Positions 13,478 to 13,902 of a stretch of 13,902 nucleotides of DNA are shown here, piece after piece. The position numbers and the translations under genes are program-made. This DNA comes from Baffinella frigidus (Eukaryota > Cryptophyceae > Cryptomonadales > Baffinellaceae): contig MU646381.1 in the NCBI GenBank assembly GCA_026770585.1, positions 193,575-207,476 of the forward strand, written 5' to 3'. A model generated the notes under the pieces. That model was not told where the DNA came from. It saw only the letters and a list, made by a program, of their open reading frames with translations, and ran no database searches. Position 1 is the stretch's first letter. Each line of letters begins with the position of its first letter.

Positions 13478-13745
13478 GCGCCCCTCCCGCATCTCCCTCC
13501 TGCTCGTCAACAATTAAAGCTCAGGGTTTAAGGGTTTCGGGGTTGGAGGGTTCAGGAATTCGGGTTTGGGGTATAGGGGCTTAGGGCTGCGCCACCGCCG
13601 CCCCTCCCGCTGCTCCTTGCTCCGGATTGATTATTCAGCATACTGTGTATTATCCGCCTAGCCATATCACATGCTTCGGTTGGACCTATTGCGTTAGGAT
13701 GGCATAACTACACGTCCGCATGCTGACCGAATCACATTCTTCTAG

Positions 13746-13902
13746 CACATGAGAGTTAAGTGTTTAGGAGTTGGGGTTTGGCGGTGCTGGAACCTGCGGG
13801 GCCTCAGCCTCTTGTGCAGAGCGTCTTGCGGAGCGCAGTTCGGCCTTGAGCGTTGAAGCCTCCTCCCTGTATTCGGGTTGAGGGGTTAGGGGTCACGGGT
13901 TG
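13746..13902 (+). repeat. Window end with weak heptamers
   Basis: Degenerate G-strand heptamers reappear at 13755-13782 and 13871-13902 (ATTCGGG, TTGAGGG, GTTAGGG, GTCACGG). The middle part shows no feature. Confidence 0.55.

Larger units (their letters stand above)
12654..13745. repeat. Higher-order tandem array, eight CGCCCCTCCC blocks
   Basis: CGCCCCTCCC starts at 12687, 12760, 12909, 13075, 13166, 13271, 13479 and 13599. Four blocks (12687, 13075, 13166, 13479) continue to CTCCTGCTCGTCA and then CTTAGG-type heptamers. The other four (12760, 12909, 13271, 13599) continue to CTGCTCCG, then most have AGTA or ATTCAGCATACTGTGTAT. The 13075 block lacks about 9 bp of the GCATCTCCC segment. Open frames reading REMREGR and similar are by-products. 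Confidence 0.85.

Noticed and set aside
13201-13513. Minus-strand frames reading YHIPYTIYHMPY repeats
   Set aside because: They arise because three TATATGG heptamers make an in-frame 21-base repeat; no stop occurs in these phases.

Overview
This window looks like a repeat-rich, gene-poor subtelomeric or interstitial-telomeric region from a eukaryotic nuclear genome. The main reason is abundant CCCTAAA/TTTAGGG heptamer DNA, the plant/alga-type telomere repeat. It occurs as true arrays (2028-2221 C-strand, 8711-9023 G-strand), as a CCCCAAA variant array at the very start (1-90), and as many decayed or diverged heptamer tracts. This fits an alga or another protist with TTTAGGG telomeres. The exact lineage cannot be fixed from sequence alone. 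From memory I associate the spurious peptide RGTSLIRN, encoded by one repeat family here, with cryptophyte-like algal assemblies, but that is weak recall and not evidence.

Only one convincing protein gene is present: an intronless minus-strand WD40 beta-propeller protein of about 361 residues (3635-4720). A short minus-strand exon-like fragment (10524-10607) is a weak second candidate. Other long open frames lie in repeats, or change frame between repeat copies, and are not called as genes.

Layout: 1-2221 holds telomere-variant heptamers, CCCGAAA and 14-bp arrays, the first foldback element, a 22-bp minisatellite and a telomeric array. 2222-3220 holds GC-rich direct repeats, a second small inverted-repeat element and two foldback copies. 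3635-4720 is the WD40 gene. 5245-6752 contains a duplicated repeat of about 300 bp flanking a 186-bp foldback. 7133-8174 holds three more copies of the first foldback family. 8318-10134 has hairpins, a telomeric array, a local direct-repeat cluster, the last foldback copy and a 42-bp perfect palindrome. 11195-11865 is an inverted arrangement of degenerate heptamers around a repeated GC-rich block. 11921-12345 is a minisatellite interrupted by a 158-bp foldback. 12400-13745 is a hairpin cluster and a higher-order tandem array with embedded TATATGG heptamers.

Two themes stand out. First, there are at least four families of short inverted-repeat (MITE-like) elements. For the main one (seven copies of about 120-190 bp plus a fragment) the window itself contains paralogous empty sites supporting TA-target insertion. 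Second, almost every simple array here has a period of 7 bp (or 14), and a TATATGG array runs in unbroken register into TTTAGGG, which suggests that diverse satellites grew from telomeric heptamers.
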